A DNA stretch of 9,479 nt from Streptosporangiaceae bacterium (lineage in GTDB: Bacteria > Actinomycetota > Actinomycetes > Streptosporangiales > Streptosporangiaceae). Where the stretch lies: positions 1 through 9,479 of the forward strand of contig JASHOI010000142.1 in the NCBI GenBank assembly GCA_030041195.1, written 5' to 3'. The notes beneath the pieces were generated by a model. The model saw only the letters and a list, made by a program, of their open reading frames with translations. It did no database searches and was not told the origin of the DNA. This document shows, piece after piece, positions 7,048 to 9,479 of the stretch (the stretch's first letter is position 1; the number at the start of each line of letters is the position of its first letter). Made by a program: the position numbers and the translations under genes.

Positions 7048-9479
7048 ATGCTAGAGAGCGTGGTCACGCGCGTTCTCAGCCCGAGCCTGGTGGGCCGGGC
7101 CGACCAGATCACCGCGCTGGATGCCGCGCTCGGCAGGGCCGGCCGCGGCGAGCCGGCCGCCGTGCTCATCGGCGGCGAGGCGGGGGTCGGCAAGTCGCGG
7201 CTGGTGAACGAGTTCGCCGGGCGGGCACGGCAGGCCGGGACACGGGTGCTGGCCGGCGGCTGCCTCGAGCTCGGCGCCGACGGCCTGCCGTTCGCACCGT
7301 TCACCTCGGTGCTCCGCGAGCTGGTCCGCGACCTCGGCGCCGACGGCGTGACGGCGCTGCTGCCCGCCGGCGCGACCAGGGAGCTGGCCCGGCTGCTGCC
7401 GGAGTTCGGCGAGCCGGCCGGGTCGGACGACGCGGGCGCCGCGCGGGCACGGCTCTTCGAGCAGATGCTGATCCTGCTCGAGCAGCTCGCCGACCGCGGC
7501 CCGCTGGTGCTGATCATCGAGGACGCGCACTGGGCCGACCGGTCAACCCGGGACCTGCTGGAATTCCTGATCCGCAACCAGCGCACGATCGACGGCCTGC
7601 TGATCGTGGTCACGTACCGGTCCGACGACCTGCACCGGACGCATCCGCTGCGGGCGCTGCTTGCCGAGCTCGGCCGGGTCGACTGGGTGCGGCGGATCGA
7701 GCTGGGCAGGCTCACCCGCGCCGACACCCGCGAGCTGATGGCCAGGATCACCGGCCGCGACCCGGGCGAGGACGCCGCCGGCGCCGTCTACCAGCGCACC
7801 GAGGGCAATCCGCTGTTCGTCGAGGCGCTGGTCGGTGACGGCGAGCCGGGTTCCGGCCTGCCCGAGTCGCTTCGCGACCTGCTGGTCGCCGGGGTACGGC
7901 GGCTGCCCGAGCAGTCCCAGGGCGTGGTCAGGATCGCCAGCGCCGGCGGCGACCAGGTCGGCCACGCGCTGCTGGCCGCGGTCACCGGCCTCGACGACAC
8001 CGCGCTCACGAACGCGCTGCGTCCGGCCGTGGCCGCCAACGTGCTGCTGGCCGGGTCCGACGGCTACTCGTTCCGGCACACGCTGATCCGCGAGGCGGTG
8101 CACGATGAGCTGCTGCCCGGCGAGCGGGGCGGGCTGCACGGCCGGTTCGCCCGGGCCATCGAGGGCGACCCGCTGCTGGTTCCGCCGGGCCGTGCCGCGG
8201 TGGAGCGCGCCTACCACTGGTACGCGGCCCTGGACCCGACCTGGGCCCTGATCAGCGCGTGGCAGGCGGCGGCGGAGTCCGGCCGGGCGCTCGCCCACGC
8301 CGAGCAGCTCGCGATGCTCTCCCGGGTGCTCGAGCTGTGGGATCGCGTGCCCGACGCTGCCGGCCAGATCGGCGCCGACCACGTGGCGGTGCTCGAGGCG
8401 GCGACCGCCGCCGCCAAGCTGGCCGGGGAGTTCGACCTCGGTGTCAAGCTGGCCAGCGCCGCGCTCAAGGAAGTGGACGTCGCGGCGGAGCCGGTCCGCG
8501 CCGCGCTGCTGCTGGAGACCCGTGGCCACCTGAGGGAATGGCTCGGCCACGAAGGCTACGGCGAGGATCTGGCCGAGGCGGTCCGGCTGGTCCCTGACGG
8601 CCCGCCGACCCCGGCCCGGGCCCGGGTAATGGAGGCGGCCGCGCACGACATCCACCACAGGGAACGCTACGACCCGGCCGAGTTCCTGGCCCGCGCCGAG
8701 GAAGCCGCGGCCGTGGCCAGGCAGGCGGGCGACCCCGAGATCGAGGCCAGGGCGCTGACCACGCTGGCCGTTGCCGGGCCGTTCGCCGCCAACGTCGAGC
8801 GGAGCCGGGCGCTGCTGGCCGAGGCCCGTGCGGCCGCGGCCCGGGCCAGGGCCTACCAGCCGCTGCTGGACGCGGCGATCATCGAGTCGGACATGCTGGA
8901 GAACCTTGGCGAGCATGAGGCGGCCGCCGCGGTCGCGCGCGAGTTCATCGCGACCGCCGCCGAATACGGCCTGGCGCGGACGTCGGGCGCGGTCCTGGCG
9001 GTCAACCTGGCCGAGCCGCTGGTGGCGCTGGGCCGGTGGGACGAGGCGGCGGAGGCCATCGAGCGCGCGCTGGAGTACATGCCGCCGCCGATGATGCGGT
9101 CCGCGGTGTGGCGACTGGCCGGTGACCTGGCGCTGGCCCGCGGCGACGTGGCCGCTGCGGCTGAGCGCGCCGCCTCGATCCGGGCGGTACTGGACGGCCT
9201 GAGGTACAAGGACGAGCTTGTGCTGCCGATGGCCCGGCTCGAGTCCGAGGTACGGCTGGCGCAGGGCCGGCCCGCCGAAGCCATGGCCGCCGTCGAGAAC
9301 CCGCTGGATCGCTTCAACGTGCTGGCCAGCCCGAGGTACGCCTGGCCGCTGCTGGTCGCGGGCGCCCGGGCGTGCGTGACCGCCGCCGGTGACCAGGCGC
9401 TCGCCCGCGGCGCGGAGGCGCTCCGGGAGCGTCTGAGCGCCGAAGCCGGCAAGCTCACCGCCGACGGGGTGGCCCAGCG
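7048..9479 (+). CDS. LAL-type (LuxR-family) STAND ATPase regulator, 3' end cut off
   Basis: Large cytoplasmic ATP-dependent transcription regulator. The 810 complete codons present are uninterrupted to the window edge, and the stop is not reached. The N-terminal AAA/STAND module has LVGRADQ (14-20), Walker A GEAGVGKS (43-50), Walker B LVLIIEDAHWAD (153-164), VVTYRSDD (187-194) and EGNPLFVEAL (252-261), the standard signatures of LAL and adenylate-cyclase-associated ATPases (PF13191). Residues from about 430 are Ala/Leu/Glu-rich helical repeats typical of the TPR-like sensor region. Proteins of this type are usually 850-1000 residues and end in a LuxR helix-turn-helix, expected just right of the window but not seen. 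ATG 7048 is the first in-frame start; GTG 7060 is a possible alternative, and neither has a strong ribosome site. It is divergent from the serpin unit, so control of that unit is plausible but inferred. Confidence 0.92.
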   Translation, partial: MLESVVTRVLSPSLVGRADQITALDAALGRAGRGEPAAVLIGGEAGVGKSRLVNEFAGRARQAGTRVLAGGCLELGADGLPFAPFTSVLRELVRDLGADGVTALLPAGATRELARLLPEFGEPAGSDDAGAARARLFEQMLILLEQLADRGPLVLIIEDAHWADRSTRDLLEFLIRNQRTIDGLLIVVTYRSDDLHRTHPLRALLAELGRVDWVRRIELGRLTRADTRELMARITGRDPGEDAAGAVYQRTEGNPLFVEALVGDGEPGSGLPESLRDLLVAGVRRLPEQSQGVVRIASAGGDQVGHALLAAVTGLDDTALTNALRPAVAANVLLAGSDGYSFRHTLIREAVHDELLPGERGGLHGRFARAIEGDPLLVPPGRAAVERAYHWYAALDPTWALISAWQAAAESGRALAHAEQLAMLSRVLELWDRVPDAAGQIGADHVAVLEAATAAAKLAGEFDLGVKLASAALKEVDVAAEPVRAALLLETRGHLREWLGHEGYGEDLAEAVRLVPDGPPTPARARVMEAAAHDIHHRERYDPAEFLARAEEAAAVARQAGDPEIEARALTTLAVAGPFAANVERSRALLAEARAAAARARAYQPLLDAAIIESDMLENLGEHEAAAAVAREFIATAAEYGLARTSGAVLAVNLAEPLVALGRWDEAAEAIERALEYMPPPMMRSAVWRLAGDLALARGDVAAAAERAASIRAVLDGLRYKDELVLPMARLESEVRLAQGRPAEAMAAVENPLDRFNVLASPRYAWPLLVAGARACVTAAGDQALARGAEALRERLSAEAGKLTADGVAQ

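Noticed and set aside
7543..8916. Long minus-strand open frame (457 codons) inside the LAL regulator
   Set aside because: Antisense shadow of a gene with clear Walker motifs; its composition (Arg, Gly, Gln, Pro) is typical of reverse frames in GC-rich DNA.

Overview
The window is GC-rich actinobacterial DNA. This is inferred from strong G/C bias at third codon positions, GTG starts, very short intergenic gaps, and families common in Streptomyces and related filamentous actinomycetes: a 14-helix DHA2 exporter, a PF03640 lipoprotein and a large LuxR-type (LAL) ATPase regulator. The genus cannot be named from this sequence. No phage, transposase, plasmid, CRISPR, tRNA or rRNA signal was found.

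Layout. Bases 1-545 contain no convincing gene. They hold a diverged array of similar modules whose shared core (GATCTAGGAGGAT or a degenerate form) recurs at about 73, 258 and 440, a spacing of 182-185 bp. The middle copy folds into a long nested hairpin. From 546 to 6976 every gene is on the minus strand, in two apparent transcription units. The upstream unit, read right to left, is a secreted serpin (6976-5726), a cytoplasmic esterase (5685-4657) and a PF03640 lipoprotein (4563-3985). It ends at a 10-bp inverted repeat (3931-3962). The second unit is a DHA2 exporter with a fused C-terminal MarR-like winged helix (3854-1827), followed closely by an FAD-dependent amine/amino-acid oxidase-like protein (1772-546). 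A divergent LAL-type STAND ATPase regulator starts at 7048 on the plus strand and runs off the right edge, so its expected LuxR DNA-binding domain is not visible.

How the genes may work together (inference). The regulator is divergent from the serpin unit and could control it. The serpin and the lipoprotein both carry export signals, so that unit has an envelope or extracellular theme: protease defence plus a surface lipoprotein of unknown role. The exporter-oxidase pair looks like a resistance or small-molecule handling unit, with the exporter possibly carrying its own tethered regulatory domain. Nothing here proves a new system. The points most worth a second look are the periodic non-coding array, the MarR-tailed exporter and the serpin with its divergent regulator.
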